34,055 nucleotides of DNA from [Clostridium] methylpentosum DSM 5476 (GCA_000158655.1 EQ973339.1:252670-286724), one strand, 5' to 3'. Shown: positions 14,310 to 23,434, counted from the first letter of the stretch. Program-made: numbers and translations. Notes: generated by a model from the sequence alone, not told the origin.

Positions 14310-16066
14310 AAAACAAGCTGATTGCGAGCTATGTGGTGCTCATTCTTTTCATGATTCTCTTCATGGGGGTCTACTCCATTGTAAGCACCCAGAACATTTA
14401 CCATCGAGATTATCGGGAGAGTATGGAGAAACAAGCGCTGCTCGTTTCCAGCCTGCTGCCGGAGGATCAGGAGTACCAAACATTTGCCAACGAGTACAGC
14501 AGCCAGCTCGGCCTGCGGATCACAGTGGTCGACCGACAGGGGACGGTACTCGCCGACTCTTCGTATGAAGAACCGCTTGAAAACCATCTCAAACGTCCCG
14601 AAATACAAAAAGCGCTCAGCGGTCAAGTGGGGGTAGACACCCGTTACAGCAAAACAGCCCACCTGTACTATCTCTATGTAGCAGTTCCGGTGCAGAACAG
14701 GGAGCTGGCGCTTCGCCTGGCAAAGCCCGCAGTGGATATTGAGCAGACGGTTGGCCAGATCATCGCGGTAGCGCTGTTTGGCATCCTGCTGTGCGCAGTG
14801 TTCGCCATTGTGATGTCAGTCGTATTCAGCAGGCGGATCATCCGACCGCTTGACCAGCTCAACGACGCGGTCAACGAGGTGGCGCAGGGCAACTATGGGA
14901 AAAAGATTTATCTGAATGGAACGGGGCAGGTGGCGACTCTTGCCCAGTCGTTTAACGTGATGAATCAGATCTTGGAATTCAACGTCAACCAGCTCGAAGA
15001 ACAAAATGTCAAGCTCTCCTCCATGCTCAACAGCATGACTGAGGGGGTAGTGGCGGTGGACACCAAATTCCGCCTCATCCTGACCAATCCCGCGGCGCAC
15101 GAGATGTTCGGTCTGCCCGAACCCAAGGGGCTGATCGGTAAAAATATTTACGGCTTGATGCGCAACGAGGAGTTTTATCTGTTGCTGGAAGAAGTAGCTG
15201 AGAGCGGACGCAGCCGATCGCGAGAACTCGAGTGGCAGGTCCCAGGTGGCAGCAGGATGCTGCGGCTCAACGCCGCGCCGTTTTTCCGGCAGGGGGGCGA
15301 GCCGTACGGGGTCCTCTTTGTCGTCGAAGACGTCACCCAGATTCGGAGGCTTGAGCAGATGCGCACCGACTTTGTCTCCAACGTCTCGCACGAGCTCAAA
15401 ACCCCGTTGACCTCGATCATCGGGTTTGTCGACACCCTCAAAGCGGGGGCGATGGAGGATGCCGACACCGCCCGCCACTTCCTCGATATCATCAGCATCG
15501 AGAGCGGCAGGCTGTACCGGCTGCTGCAGGACATCCTCACCCTTTCCTCAATTGAATCGGCGGACCAGGACGTCAACGTCTCCCCAGTTGCGCTCGGCGA
15601 GATTGCCCGCCAGGTCGACCAGCTGCTGCGTCCCAAGGCCGGCGACAAGCAGCTCGCCTTTGAAATAAGGGTGGAGGACAACCTCCCGCCGTTTGCCTGC
15701 AATCGGGACCGAATTTCCCAGATGCTCATCAACATCATCGAAAACGCAGTCAAATACACCGAGCACGGCAGCGTCATCACCACCATTGAGAAGCGGGGGG
15801 ACAACCTGAAAATCTGCGTGTCCGATACCGGAATCGGCATCCCGGCGGATCAGCTTGACCGGGTGTTTGAGCGGTTTTATCGGGTGGACAAGGGGCGTTC
15901 CCGCAGCATGGGGGGAACCGGGCTCGGGCTTTCCATTGTCAAGCACATCGTTTTGCTCTATCAGGGGAGTGTTTCGGTGAGCAGCGAGGTGGGCAAAGGG
16001 AGCGAATTTACCATTTTTCTGCCCTATCGCCGGGCATCCAAACGCCCGCTGACTGAAGATCATTAA
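14306..16066 (+). CDS. phoR: PhoR-like sensor histidine kinase
   Basis: 586 residues, a membrane sensor. Membrane segments at about 5-25 and 150-175 bracket an extracellular domain of ~125 residues. Then HAMP (RRIIRPLDQLNDAVNEVAQG), a PAS domain (~235-340: MTEGVVAVDTKFRLILTNPA), HisKA with FVSNVSHELKTPL (phospho-acceptor His362), and HATPase with NIIENAVKYT (N box), DTGIGIP (G1), FERFYR (F) and GGTGLGLSI (G2). The arrangement TM-PASlike-TM-HAMP-PAS-HisKA is that of Gram-positive PhoR. It is translationally coupled to phoP. Intact. It would phosphorylate PhoP under phosphate limitation, with PhoU and Pst feeding the signal. Confidence 0.9.
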   Translation: MKNKLIASYVVLILFMILFMGVYSIVSTQNIYHRDYRESMEKQALLVSSLLPEDQEYQTFANEYSSQLGLRITVVDRQGTVLADSSYEEPLENHLKRPEIQKALSGQVGVDTRYSKTAHLYYLYVAVPVQNRELALRLAKPAVDIEQTVGQIIAVALFGILLCAVFAIVMSVVFSRRIIRPLDQLNDAVNEVAQGNYGKKIYLNGTGQVATLAQSFNVMNQILEFNVNQLEEQNVKLSSMLNSMTEGVVAVDTKFRLILTNPAAHEMFGLPEPKGLIGKNIYGLMRNEEFYLLLEEVAESGRSRSRELEWQVPGGSRMLRLNAAPFFRQGGEPYGVLFVVEDVTQIRRLEQMRTDFVSNVSHELKTPLTSIIGFVDTLKAGAMEDADTARHFLDIISIESGRLYRLLQDILTLSSIESADQDVNVSPVALGEIARQVDQLLRPKAGDKQLAFEIRVEDNLPPFACNRDRISQMLINIIENAVKYTEHGSVITTIEKRGDNLKICVSDTGIGIPADQLDRVFERFYRVDKGRSRSMGGTGLGLSIVKHIVLLYQGSVSVSSEVGKGSEFTIFLPYRRASKRPLTEDH

Positions 16067-16090
16067 CATCCAATATCATATATCATACGA

Positions 16091-16120
16091 AAATCCGGCG
16101 GATTAACCGCCGGATTTTTT
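16091..16120 (+). terminator. Intrinsic terminator of phoP-phoR
   Basis: Perfect stem AAATCCGGCGG/CCGCCGGATTT, loop ATTAA, T run. Confidence 0.93.
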
Positions 16121-16172
16121 CTAATGCTTTAGCAAGAGAAGGTCAGCTTTCCGGCAGAGGTTGAAAAGCCAG

Positions 16173-16183
16173 CCGCTAAGCGG
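16173..16183. repeat. Small hairpin, possible left end of IS200-type element
   Basis: CCGC-TAA-GCGG upstream of the dead transposase. IS200/IS605 elements carry short subterminal hairpins recognised by the HUH transposase; this is the best candidate on the left, but the exact end is not defined. Confidence 0.35.
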
Positions 16184-16252
16184 GTGGGGTTAAAGCTTAA
16201 GCAAAGATGATAGAATAGTGAATGTTCAAGCCACTCAATAAAAACAGAAAGG

Positions 16253-16678
16253 ATGTTGCTTATAGCAAATAGTTTAGCACAGGGCTTGCCCCCTAGGGTA
16301 TGCAAGTACCACATCGTATTCACTTCGAAATATCGAAGGAAGAATAGATACAATCAACTTCAAAAAGACATTCAGCAAATCATCCGGGATTTGTGCCAAT
16401 GAAAAGGCATAAGAATTGTAGAAGGAAATATGATACTGGATCATGTGCACTTGCTGTTAAGCATCCCACCCAAATGCAGTGTATCGAGTTTCATGGGGTA
16501 TTTAAAAGGGAAATGAGCAATGATGATAGTTGAGAGATGCAAATTTGGGAATCGAAATTTCAGGGCGACAGGACATGAGGCGAGTACGGTGGGACTGAAT
16601 ACTGCAACGATACAGAAATATATCTGAGAGCAGGAGAAACAGGATCAGAAAGAAGATAGTTTGAGTCGAAAAGAGTAA
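16253..16678 (+). pseudogene. Dead IS200/IS605-family TnpA transposase
   Basis: A single frame of 141 codons reads as a TnpA-like protein (HUH tyrosine transposase) interrupted by three in-frame TGA codons. Recognisable blocks: NSLAQGLPP, KYHIVFTSKYRRK, QLQKDIQQIIRDLCQ, the metal-binding DHVHLLLSIPP (HxH), SVSSFMGYLKGK, CKFGNRNFRATG and STVGLNTATIQKYI. Where relatives have GYYVSTVG with the catalytic Tyr, this copy reads GHEASTVG, so the nucleophile is lost too; a few residues are also missing before CKFGNRNF. The frame is otherwise undisturbed. It is a decayed single-gene element inserted between phoR and pstS. Confidence 0.92.
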
Positions 16679-16709
16679 GTCATACCGCCATGGCTTGAAC
16701 GAAGTGAAA

Positions 16710-16732
16710 GCCAGCGTCGTTTAGGCGCTGGC
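16710..16732. repeat. Hairpin, likely right end of the IS200-type element
   Basis: GCCAGCG and CGCTGGC pair around a 9-base loop about 30 bases past the dead transposase, the position of the right-end hairpin in IS200-type elements. A second hairpin (CCGTCCCT/AGGGATGG) follows near 16765-16785. Confidence 0.5.
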
Positions 16733-17115
16733 CTTTGTCACGAACTTATGGGCCGCTCGTCATGCCGTCCCTCTTAGGGATGGGACTTGTGAGGAAAGCC
16801 TCCCTCTGAACCGGAGGTGAATCCAAAAGCCTTGGCAGGTAAAATCTCGATGCTGCAATCGAGGAGGTTTGGCACAAGACGATGGCTTTTCAGCAGTGGA
16901 ACAGCTGCTCTAGCGAGTGTTCTGAAAAAAAGAAATGCCTGGCGTGAGTCGTCACTGCTCAATGAGCAAACACATTTTCCCGGTTGCTGCGCGCGGCGGG
17001 CGGCCGCTGGAATTGAGCAGAATGTAAAAAGAAATGGGATACCCTTGGCACTTTTACAGCTGTTCTGCATATTTTGAGCGGAAATCCCCATAATCCATAA
17101 CAAAAGGGTGTTTTG

Positions 17116-17188
17116 TTTAACCCATACTTTACTTTGATTTAACAAAAGGCGAATCTGTCTCGAACAGAGCCATGATATAGTATGGATG
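17116..17188 (+). promoter_or_regulatory. pstS promoter with candidate PhoP box
   Basis: Three hexamers TTTAAC (17116), TTTACT (17128) and TTTAAC (17138) repeat about every helical turn, like PhoP/PhoB boxes of direct repeats. Downstream, TATAGT at 17176-17181 is a good -10, but nothing like TTGACA sits 17 bases before it, which fits an activator-dependent promoter. An inverted repeat ATAACAA-6-TTGTTAT at 17197-17216 follows in the leader. Confidence 0.6.
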
Positions 17189-17242
17189 TACTCAAGATAA
17201 CAAACCAAATTGTTATACAAAAGATTTTGGGAGGACCAAGAA

Positions 17243-18124
17243 ATGAAAAAAAGATTACTTGCACTTTTGTTGAGTTCCGCACTGATGATCTCGTTCGCCG
17301 GATGTGGCGGAGCGGCGGAACCGTCCGCACAGCCGAGCCAGGCGTCGTCTGCTGGATCAAGCTCCGCTTCATCTACAGCGCTGGAAGGCAAGCTCACCCT
17401 CAACGGCTCGACCTCGATGGCTCCGGTCTGCCAGGCGCTCGGCGACGCATTCACCGAGAAAAACCCCGATGTGACGATTGAGCAGGGCGGAACCGGATCC
17501 GGTGACGCAGTTCCGGCTGTCACCGGCGGCACCGCGCTCATCGGCAACCTCTCCCGCGAGCTCAAGGACAGCGAGAACCCTTCTGACTTTGAAGTGGTGA
17601 CCATCGCCCTCGACGGCATCGCGGTTGTAGTCAATGGCGAGAGCAAGGTCGCAGACCTCACCAAGGATCAGATCGCTTCGATTTTCAGCGGTGAGATCAC
17701 CGACTGGTCTGAGGTAGGCGGCGACGCAGGCGCTATTAAGGTAGTTGGCCGCGAGGCTTCCTCCGGCACCCGCGACGGTTTTGAATCGATCTTCGGCATC
17801 AAGGAAAAAACAAAATACGGCGTTGAAGTCTCCGAAACCGGCGTTGTCCTCTCCACTGTTGCCAGCGACAAGAACGCCATCGGCTATGTCTCCCTCGCCT
17901 CGGTCGACGAGAGCAAGGGGATCAAAGCGCTCACAGTCGACGGCATTGAAGCGACTGAGCCCAACGTTGCAGACGGCAGCTACTTTGTACAGAGACCGTT
18001 CGTGCAGATCTACAAAAAAGGCTCGAGCGATCCGCTCGTCAAAGCATGGTTTGAGTTCCTGAGATCGGATGAAGGCCAGAAGATCATTGAGGACGCGGGC
18101 CTTGTCCCCCAGACGATCGCTTAG
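17243..18124 (+). CDS. pstS: Phosphate ABC transporter substrate-binding lipoprotein
   Basis: 293 residues. Signal peptide with KKR start and lipobox SFAGC (Cys about residue 20), then a Ser/Ala-rich linker to residue ~47, then the PBP domain. Phosphate contacts are visible: NGSTSMAPV with the classic GSTS loop, EQGGTGSGDAV, and GREASSGTRDGF, the Arg/Ser/Gly-Thr loop. The protein catches phosphate outside the membrane and delivers it to PstCA. The ATG at 17243 has GGGAGGA upstream; the frame is open 11 codons more but without a site. First gene of pstSCAB-phoU. Confidence 0.96.
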   Translation: MKKRLLALLLSSALMISFAGCGGAAEPSAQPSQASSAGSSSASSTALEGKLTLNGSTSMAPVCQALGDAFTEKNPDVTIEQGGTGSGDAVPAVTGGTALIGNLSRELKDSENPSDFEVVTIALDGIAVVVNGESKVADLTKDQIASIFSGEITDWSEVGGDAGAIKVVGREASSGTRDGFESIFGIKEKTKYGVEVSETGVVLSTVASDKNAIGYVSLASVDESKGIKALTVDGIEATEPNVADGSYFVQRPFVQIYKKGSSDPLVKAWFEFLRSDEGQKIIEDAGLVPQTIA

Positions 18125-18151
18125 TTTCAGTCAATACACCTCTAAAAGCGG

Positions 18152-18179
18152 GTTCTGGTACAATTCTTTGTGCCAGGAC
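18152..18179 (+). promoter_or_regulatory. Stem-loop between pstS and pstC
   Basis: GTTCTGGTAC pairs with GTGCCAGGAC over 10 positions (two G-U) with an 8-base loop, followed by TCCTTTT. It can act as a partial terminator or RNA-stability element that gives more PstS than transporter, as is common for binding-protein genes. Confidence 0.55.
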
Positions 18180-18218
18180 TCCTTTTGGCGCATCAACTGA
18201 AAGGAAGGAAACTCTTTT

Positions 18219-19556
18219 ATGACTACATCCATGAACACCGCGGAGGCTGCCGCCAAGGCGGAGCGGGTGAAACGGACCAAGGTGATCCTGGCCGTCCTAT
18301 TGGGCCTGGTTCCCCTTGCGACGATGTTCCTGCCCTATGTCCGATATGCGTTTTCCGGGCTGCACTACAATCTCTCCGCCCTCCAACTGCTCACCCTTTC
18401 CGGGCTGAGCGTCAACGGGACGCTTGTTCCCATCCCGCTGCTCGCCAAGGTGTGTGTCGGTGCGGGCATCCTTTTTGGTCTGCTCGGCAGCCTGCTTCTC
18501 CTGTTCAAAAAGCCGATGCTGTCGGGAATCAGTTTTGCAGTTTCAGCGATTACCCCGCTCATCGTCCTGCTCACCAGCTCCCAGGTGCAGACCGCCCTCA
18601 CCTCCCTCAACATCAGTCAAATCAAAATCAGCTATCTGCTTCCGTTTACCCTGACGTTGCTGCTCGGTCTGCTCGGCGGGGTTCTCGCGGTGTGGACCAA
18701 GGGCGGTGAACGCCTTGCAGAAGCGGTCTTTCTGGTGTTTTCCTGCGTCTCGGTGGGCTCAGTCCTGCTGCTGACGGTGTACATGATCACAGTCGGAGCC
18801 CCTGCAATTGCAGAAATCGGCGTCGGAAACTTCCTGTTCGGCACCGAGTGGAAGCCTGACTCCAACACCTTTGGCATCCTCCCCCTCATTATCTCCTCAA
18901 TTTTCGGCACCCTCGGCGCGGTGCTTATCGGGGTGCCGGTCGGCATCCTCACCGCGGTCTTTCTCTCCGAGACGGCGCCGCGGCGGGTTGCGGGTGTCGT
19001 CCGCCCGGCCGTGCAGCTGCTCGCCGGCATCCCCTCGGTTATCTACGGCTTTTTTGGAATGCTTGTTCTCCTGCCGGCCATCCGGGCAATTTTTCCGGGT
19101 TCGGTGGGGGAGAGTCTGCTCGCAGTCATCCTCATCCTCGCAATCATGGTGCTCCCCACCATTGTCAGCGTCTCGGAAACCGCGCTGCGTGCAGTTCCCG
19201 TCTCCTACCGTGAGGCGGCAATGGCGCTCGGTACCACCCCGACCAAAACCATTTTCAAGGTGACGGTACCCGCGGCCAAGTCAGGCATTCTCGCCGGGGT
19301 CATACTCGGCGTCGGACGGGCGATCGGCGAGACAATGGCGGTCATCATGGTGGCGGGCAACGTCGCGAATATGCCCCACCTGCTCGGCACCGTCAAGCTG
19401 CTCACCACCGGCATTGCGATGGAAATGTCCTACTCAACAGGACTCCACCGCCAGGCGCTGTTCGCCATTGGCCTCGTGCTCTTCATCTTTATCATGATCG
19501 TGAACATTGCGTTTACCGCAATCTCCAAGAGAGGGGTGCAGATGGATGCCAAGTAA
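18219..19556 (+). CDS. pstC: Phosphate ABC permease PstC with extra N-terminal membrane domain
   Basis: 445 residues, about 140 longer than ordinary PstC. Residues ~170-440 are the standard permease: EAVFLVFSCVSVGSVLLLTV, ILPLIISSIFGTLGAVLIGV, the AGIPSVIYGFFGML signature and the cytoplasmic EAAMALGTTPTKTIFKV coupling loop for PstB. The first ~160 residues contain four further hydrophobic segments (about 23-42, 70-93, 99-117, 129-155) unrelated in appearance to the permease core. They may be a sensor or assembly module. ATG after AAGGAAGG. The 3' end overlaps pstA. Confidence 0.93.
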   Translation: MTTSMNTAEAAAKAERVKRTKVILAVLLGLVPLATMFLPYVRYAFSGLHYNLSALQLLTLSGLSVNGTLVPIPLLAKVCVGAGILFGLLGSLLLLFKKPMLSGISFAVSAITPLIVLLTSSQVQTALTSLNISQIKISYLLPFTLTLLLGLLGGVLAVWTKGGERLAEAVFLVFSCVSVGSVLLLTVYMITVGAPAIAEIGVGNFLFGTEWKPDSNTFGILPLIISSIFGTLGAVLIGVPVGILTAVFLSETAPRRVAGVVRPAVQLLAGIPSVIYGFFGMLVLLPAIRAIFPGSVGESLLAVILILAIMVLPTIVSVSETALRAVPVSYREAAMALGTTPTKTIFKVTVPAAKSGILAGVILGVGRAIGETMAVIMVAGNVANMPHLLGTVKLLTTGIAMEMSYSTGLHRQALFAIGLVLFIFIMIVNIAFTAISKRGVQMDAK

Positions 19557-20430
19557 CTCTCTTTACAACAAAAAGAAACACCCTTCGGACATTGTCCTCA
19601 AGGTGCTCATCAACCTGGCCGCCGCGGTCACAGTCATCGTGCTCGTCGGGATCATCGCCTACATTCTCATCAACGGCCTGCCCCACATCTCGTGGAAATT
19701 CCTCTCCACTGCCTATGCCCAGAACAAACCGGAACTCCAGGGCATCCTGCCGATGATCATCAATACCCTCTACGTAGTTGTCATCACATTGGTCATTGCG
19801 ACCCCGATCGGCATCTGCTCGGCCATTTACCTCACCCAGTATGCCAAGCAGGGGCGGCTGGTCCGGATGATCCGGTTTACTACCGAGATCCTCTCGGGCG
19901 TCCCCTCCATCATCTTCGGCCTGTTCGGCTACTCGGTGTTCTGCATCATGTTCCGCCTGGGCACCTCGATTCTCGCGGGCTGCCTTACCATGACCCTCTG
20001 CATTCTGCCCACTATTGTGCGCACGACTGAGGAGTCCCTCCTCGCAGTTCCACCATCCTACAAAGAAGGGGCGATGGCGCTCGGCGCGGGCAAGCTGCGG
20101 GTGGTCATGGGGATTGTACTTCCCTGTGCGATGCCCGGCGTGCTCACTGCAGTGATTCTCGCAATGGGTCGGCTCGTCGGAGAGTCCGCTGCCCTGCTCT
20201 ACACGGTGGGCCTCTCCTACAATATGCCCAAAGCGGGCTGGGACGGCTTTGTCGGCCACGCGCTCGAATCGGGGCGCACACTCACCCTCCACCTCTATCA
20301 GACCGCGATGCAGGCCGTCACCCCCGACGCGCTGAGCATTGCATTTGCAACCGCCGCCGTGCTGCTCATCCTCGTCTTCCTGCTCAACCTGCTCACGAGC
20401 GTGCTCTCCAAACGGCTGAAAAAAGGGTAA
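19546..20430 (+). CDS. pstA: Phosphate ABC permease PstA
   Basis: 294 residues, six membrane segments, partner of PstC in the transport channel. Signature features: [40 protein letters not shown] and the PstB-coupling loop [20 protein letters not shown]. The ATG at 19546 lies inside the end of pstC (11-base overlap), with GAGGGG before it; an open frame begins earlier but would run deeper into pstC. Normal length and intact. Confidence 0.95.
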   Translation: MPSNSLYNKKKHPSDIVLKVLINLAAAVTVIVLVGIIAYILINGLPHISWKFLSTAYAQNKPELQGILPMIINTLYVVVITLVIATPIGICSAIYLTQYAKQGRLVRMIRFTTEILSGVPSIIFGLFGYSVFCIMFRLGTSILAGCLTMTLCILPTIVRTTEESLLAVPPSYKEGAMALGAGKLRVVMGIVLPCAMPGVLTAVILAMGRLVGESAALLYTVGLSYNMPKAGWDGFVGHALESGRTLTLHLYQTAMQAVTPDALSIAFATAAVLLILVFLLNLLTSVLSKRLKKG

Positions 20431-20449
20431 CACAACGAAAGGACGAATT

Positions 20450-21205
20450 ATGGATAGTAAGGTAAGTATTCAGGACCTCAATTTGTATTACGGAGATTTC
20501 CACGCCCTCAAAGGGGTGAGCATGGAGATCCCCGCCGGCGGCATCACCGCATTCATCGGCCCGTCGGGCTGCGGAAAATCCACCTGCCTCAAAACCCTCA
20601 ACCGGATGAACGATCTGGTGGACGGCTGCAAGATCACCGGCAAGGTCACCATTGACGGGGAGGACATCTACGATCCCCGCACCGACGTCACGCTGCTGCG
20701 CAAGCGGGCGGGCATGGTGTTCCAAAAGCCCAATCCCTTCCCCATGAGCATTTATGACAACATCGCCTACGGTCCCCGGGTGCACGGCATCAAGAACCGC
20801 CAGAAGCTCGATGAGATCGTCGAGAATTCGCTGCGCGCGGCCGCCCTGTGGGACGAGGCGAAGGACCGGCTCAAAAAGTCTGCCCTTGGACTGTCGGGAG
20901 GTCAGCAGCAGAGGCTGTGCATTGCGCGCGCCCTCGCCGTCGAGCCGGATGTGCTGCTGATGGATGAGCCGACCTCGGCGCTTGACCCGATCTCCACCCT
21001 CAAAATTGAGGATCTGATGGACGAACTCAAAAGCAAATACACCGTCATCATCGTCACCCACAACATGCAGCAGGCGGCACGTATTTCCGACAAAACTGGA
21101 TTTTTCCTGCTCGGCGAACTCATTGAGTTTGAGGACACCAACAAGATGTTCAACATGCCGAGCGACAAGCGGACAGAGGACTACATCACCGGGCGTTTCG
21201 GATGA
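20450..21205 (+). CDS. pstB: Phosphate ABC transporter ATPase
   Basis: 251 residues. Walker [10 protein letters not shown] (37-45), the Q-loop [16 protein letters not shown] typical of PstB, the ABC signature LSGGQQQR, Walker [14 protein letters not shown] and the H-loop IIVTHNM. Energises PstCA import. 19 bases after pstA with AAAGGA before the ATG. Confidence 0.97.
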   Translation: MDSKVSIQDLNLYYGDFHALKGVSMEIPAGGITAFIGPSGCGKSTCLKTLNRMNDLVDGCKITGKVTIDGEDIYDPRTDVTLLRKRAGMVFQKPNPFPMSIYDNIAYGPRVHGIKNRQKLDEIVENSLRAAALWDEAKDRLKKSALGLSGGQQQRLCIARALAVEPDVLLMDEPTSALDPISTLKIEDLMDELKSKYTVIIVTHNMQQAARISDKTGFFLLGELIEFEDTNKMFNMPSDKRTEDYITGRFG

Positions 21206-21232
21206 TTTCGATCGATTTCGCCCTGTTTTTCT

Positions 21233-21241
21233 GGTATACTG
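21233..21241 (+). promoter_or_regulatory. Possible internal promoter before phoU
   Basis: Extended -10 TGGTATACT sits in the pstB-phoU gap, 32 bases before the phoU ATG, but the -35 is poor. It might allow phoU to be made without the rest of the operon. Confidence 0.35.
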
Positions 21242-21272
21242 AAATCATACTATCGTGTTACGGAGGAATACA

Positions 21273-21926
21273 ATGCCAAGAGCTGAATTTGAAAAGGCGC
21301 TCCAGGAGCTGCACGAGCAGCTGCTCAAAATGGGCGCGACAATTGAACATTCAATGGATCTGATGATCAAGGCGCTCGAGACGGGGAGCTCTGAACTCGC
21401 AACCGAGGTCATTGAACGCGACGATATCATTGATGACCTTGAGGCGTCCATTGAAACCGCCTGCCTCGACATGATCATCAAGCAGCAGCCGGTTGCAAGC
21501 GACCTGCGGGAGATCACTTCGATCCTTAAAATGATCACCGACCTCGAGCGGATTTCCGACCAGTGCGCGGACATCTGTGAATACGTCCTCAAACTCACTG
21601 GGGAACAAATGCCCGAATACATGCGCCTGATTATCAAGATGGCGCAGCATGTCAAGCAGATGATCAGCGCGACAATCGACAGCTACGTCCATCAGGATGC
21701 GGACAAGGCGATTCAGACCGCCAAAAGCGACGATGTGGCGGACGATTATTTCGAGCAGATCACCGGGGAGATTATTCAGTCGATGGAAGGGGACCCAGCT
21801 CTGCGCCGCATCGGCATCTATCTGTTGCTGATTGCAAAATACCTCGAGCGCATCGGAGACCATACCACAAATGTCTGCGAGTGGGTGGCCTACCGCATCA
21901 CCGGGGACCATCAGCTGTACAATTAG
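21273..21926 (+). CDS. phoU: Phosphate signalling protein PhoU
   Basis: 217 residues, two three-helix PhoU repeats. Metal-binding-type motifs are visible in both: VIERDDIIDDLEASIE with LERISDQCADICEY in the first, and KSDDVADDYFEQI with LERIGDHTTNVCEW in the second. It links Pst transport state to PhoR, turning the kinase down when phosphate is plentiful. ATG at 21273 after CGGAGGA. Last gene of the operon, before a strong terminator. Confidence 0.95.
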   Translation: MPRAEFEKALQELHEQLLKMGATIEHSMDLMIKALETGSSELATEVIERDDIIDDLEASIETACLDMIIKQQPVASDLREITSILKMITDLERISDQCADICEYVLKLTGEQMPEYMRLIIKMAQHVKQMISATIDSYVHQDADKAIQTAKSDDVADDYFEQITGEIIQSMEGDPALRRIGIYLLLIAKYLERIGDHTTNVCEWVAYRITGDHQLYN

Positions 21927-22014
21927 AGCGGATTTGATAGGCTTCCCTGAACCTACAGAGCGGAGGGGGCGTAGCCAAAGAAAGCAGTTTTGCAATCAAT
22001 TTGACAAAAAAAGT

Positions 22015-22051
22015 GGCCCGCGCAGGTGGATGAAGCCTGCGCGGGCCTTTT
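22015..22051 (+). terminator. Intrinsic terminator of pstSCAB-phoU
   Basis: Stem GGCCCGCGCAGG/CCTGCGCGGGCC with a 9-base loop and four T. Confidence 0.92.
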
Positions 22052-22081
22052 GGTTGGTAGTATGATAAAAAGGAAATAAGG

Positions 22082-22110
22082 ATTTTCTGTTAAGGGGAAT
22101 AACAGAAAAT
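22082..22110. promoter_or_regulatory. Perfect 11-bp inverted repeat upstream of the AraC gene
   Basis: ATTTTCTGTTA-AGGGGAA-TAACAGAAAAT. There is no T run on either side, so it is more likely an operator or RNA hairpin than a terminator. A TATAAT lies at 22143-22148, between the repeat and the gene. Confidence 0.55.
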
Positions 22111-22266
22111 AGCGGATACAATCGAAAAAATCCTTGCGAATTTATAATAATTGTATTACCATGAATAGTATATAGGAAAGCAACGGAAAAATATATGGCA
22201 GAATATTCCTTTTCTTCTCTTTTTCTACTGCCGTTTCTGACTTTTGACAAGAACAGGAGTGTTTCA

Positions 22267-23346
22267 ATGGATCCTTTTATGGCGAAAATCAATCGGATCG
22301 TTGAAGAAGCGCGCAGCAATCCATCGCATATGGAACGGCTCTACAAGCGCAGACAGGATTCACCGCGAGAACGCCAGCTTGACGAAAAATTTCCCTGCGA
22401 GGAGACCAGACATTTTAGCGAAAAGCAGTTGTTTGACGAGGGGGAGGACATCGTTTTGTTTGTGGATTTCCGCCACGAGCTGTCGGAATACCACAACATC
22501 ACCCTGGAATCGATCCGGACGCATTTTGAAACAGGGCTGCACACCCACGAATACTTTGTGATCACCTATGTCTTCCGCGGGGAATGCTACTGCTATTTTG
22601 GCGGCGAGGAGTTTCATTTTAAGCAGGGGGACATATGGTTTCTCAACACCCAGGTCAGTCACAAGCTGCTGCTCCCGGGCGACGACTGCGTGGTGTTTCA
22701 CATCTGCCTGCGCCAGACGAGTTTTTGTTCGGTACTGCTCGACAAAATCAAAAACAACGAGCAGTTTGTGCATTTTTTTGTCAACTCGATCTTTGACGAG
22801 GACAACAATCCCTGCCTGATGCAGTTCCACATCAGGGAACTGAGCGTGGCCCAGTACTACCTGTTCAAAATGTTGGAGGAGTACTACGACCAAAAAATGC
22901 ACAGCCAGGAGGTAATCGCCTATCTCTTCTGTTGCCTGCTCATCCAGCTCGAACGAAACTGCGAGGCAGAGGCGGTGGAACAGGAGGCGCACCGCAACGG
23001 AAGGCAGAAAAATCTTGATATCTCGGAGGTAATCGCCTATTTGATGGAGCATCAACAGACTGTGACGCTTCAGCAGGCGGCCAGCCATTTCCACTATGTC
23101 CCGGCCTATCTCTCCCGGTTTATTCAGCGGCACACCGGGAAGACATTTCTCGAGTTTCTCAATGGAATCCGGCTCGAACGGGCGGCGGAGATGCTGCGCA
23201 ACACCACCCTGCCAATCAGGCAGATTTCTCACATGGTTGGATACAGCGACCGCAGCTCGTTTGACCGCTCATTTAAACGGCAGTACCACATGACACCTCG
23301 CAAATACCGCGACAACGGCCGGGAGAGCCAGAACAAGGGCGGATAG
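22267..23346 (+). CDS. AraC-family regulator with cupin sensor domain
   Basis: 359 residues. After a charged N-terminus (~1-65), a cupin-like AraC ligand domain (about 85-165: HTHEYFVITYVFRGECYCYF, GGEEFHFKQGDIWFLNTQVS). C-terminal double HTH about 260-350: VTLQQAASHFHYVPAYLSRF and PIRQISHMVGYSDRSSFDRS with the RQYHMTPRKYR ending. Such regulators usually sense sugars or other carbon sources and activate adjacent uptake or breakdown genes, but no such genes flank it. The ATG at 22267 has AGGAG 7 bases before; an earlier ATG at 22195 in frame has no good site. Ligand unknown. Confidence 0.9.
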   Translation: MDPFMAKINRIVEEARSNPSHMERLYKRRQDSPRERQLDEKFPCEETRHFSEKQLFDEGEDIVLFVDFRHELSEYHNITLESIRTHFETGLHTHEYFVITYVFRGECYCYFGGEEFHFKQGDIWFLNTQVSHKLLLPGDDCVVFHICLRQTSFCSVLLDKIKNNEQFVHFFVNSIFDEDNNPCLMQFHIRELSVAQYYLFKMLEEYYDQKMHSQEVIAYLFCCLLIQLERNCEAEAVEQEAHRNGRQKNLDISEVIAYLMEHQQTVTLQQAASHFHYVPAYLSRFIQRHTGKTFLEFLNGIRLERAAEMLRNTTLPIRQISHMVGYSDRSSFDRSFKRQYHMTPRKYRDNGRESQNKGG

Positions 23347-23390
23347 ACCTTTTGACTGGCTGAGTCCAGAAGTGCAAACAACCTAGAAAC

Positions 23391-23434
23391 GCCCGCAGAA
23401 TCCGTTTTAGACTGGATTTTGCGGGCATTCTTTT
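23391..23434 (+). terminator. Intrinsic terminator of the AraC gene
   Basis: GCCCGCAGAATCC pairs with GGATTTTGCGGGC around a 10-base loop, then ATTCTTTT. An A bulge or mismatch is present mid-stem. Confidence 0.8.

Noticed and set aside
16253-16678. TGA read as an amino acid (recoding), since all three internal stops in the transposase are TGA
   Set aside because: Many clear genes in the window end with TGA, including the ATGA overlaps, and the transposase has also lost its catalytic Tyr, so it is just a pseudogene.
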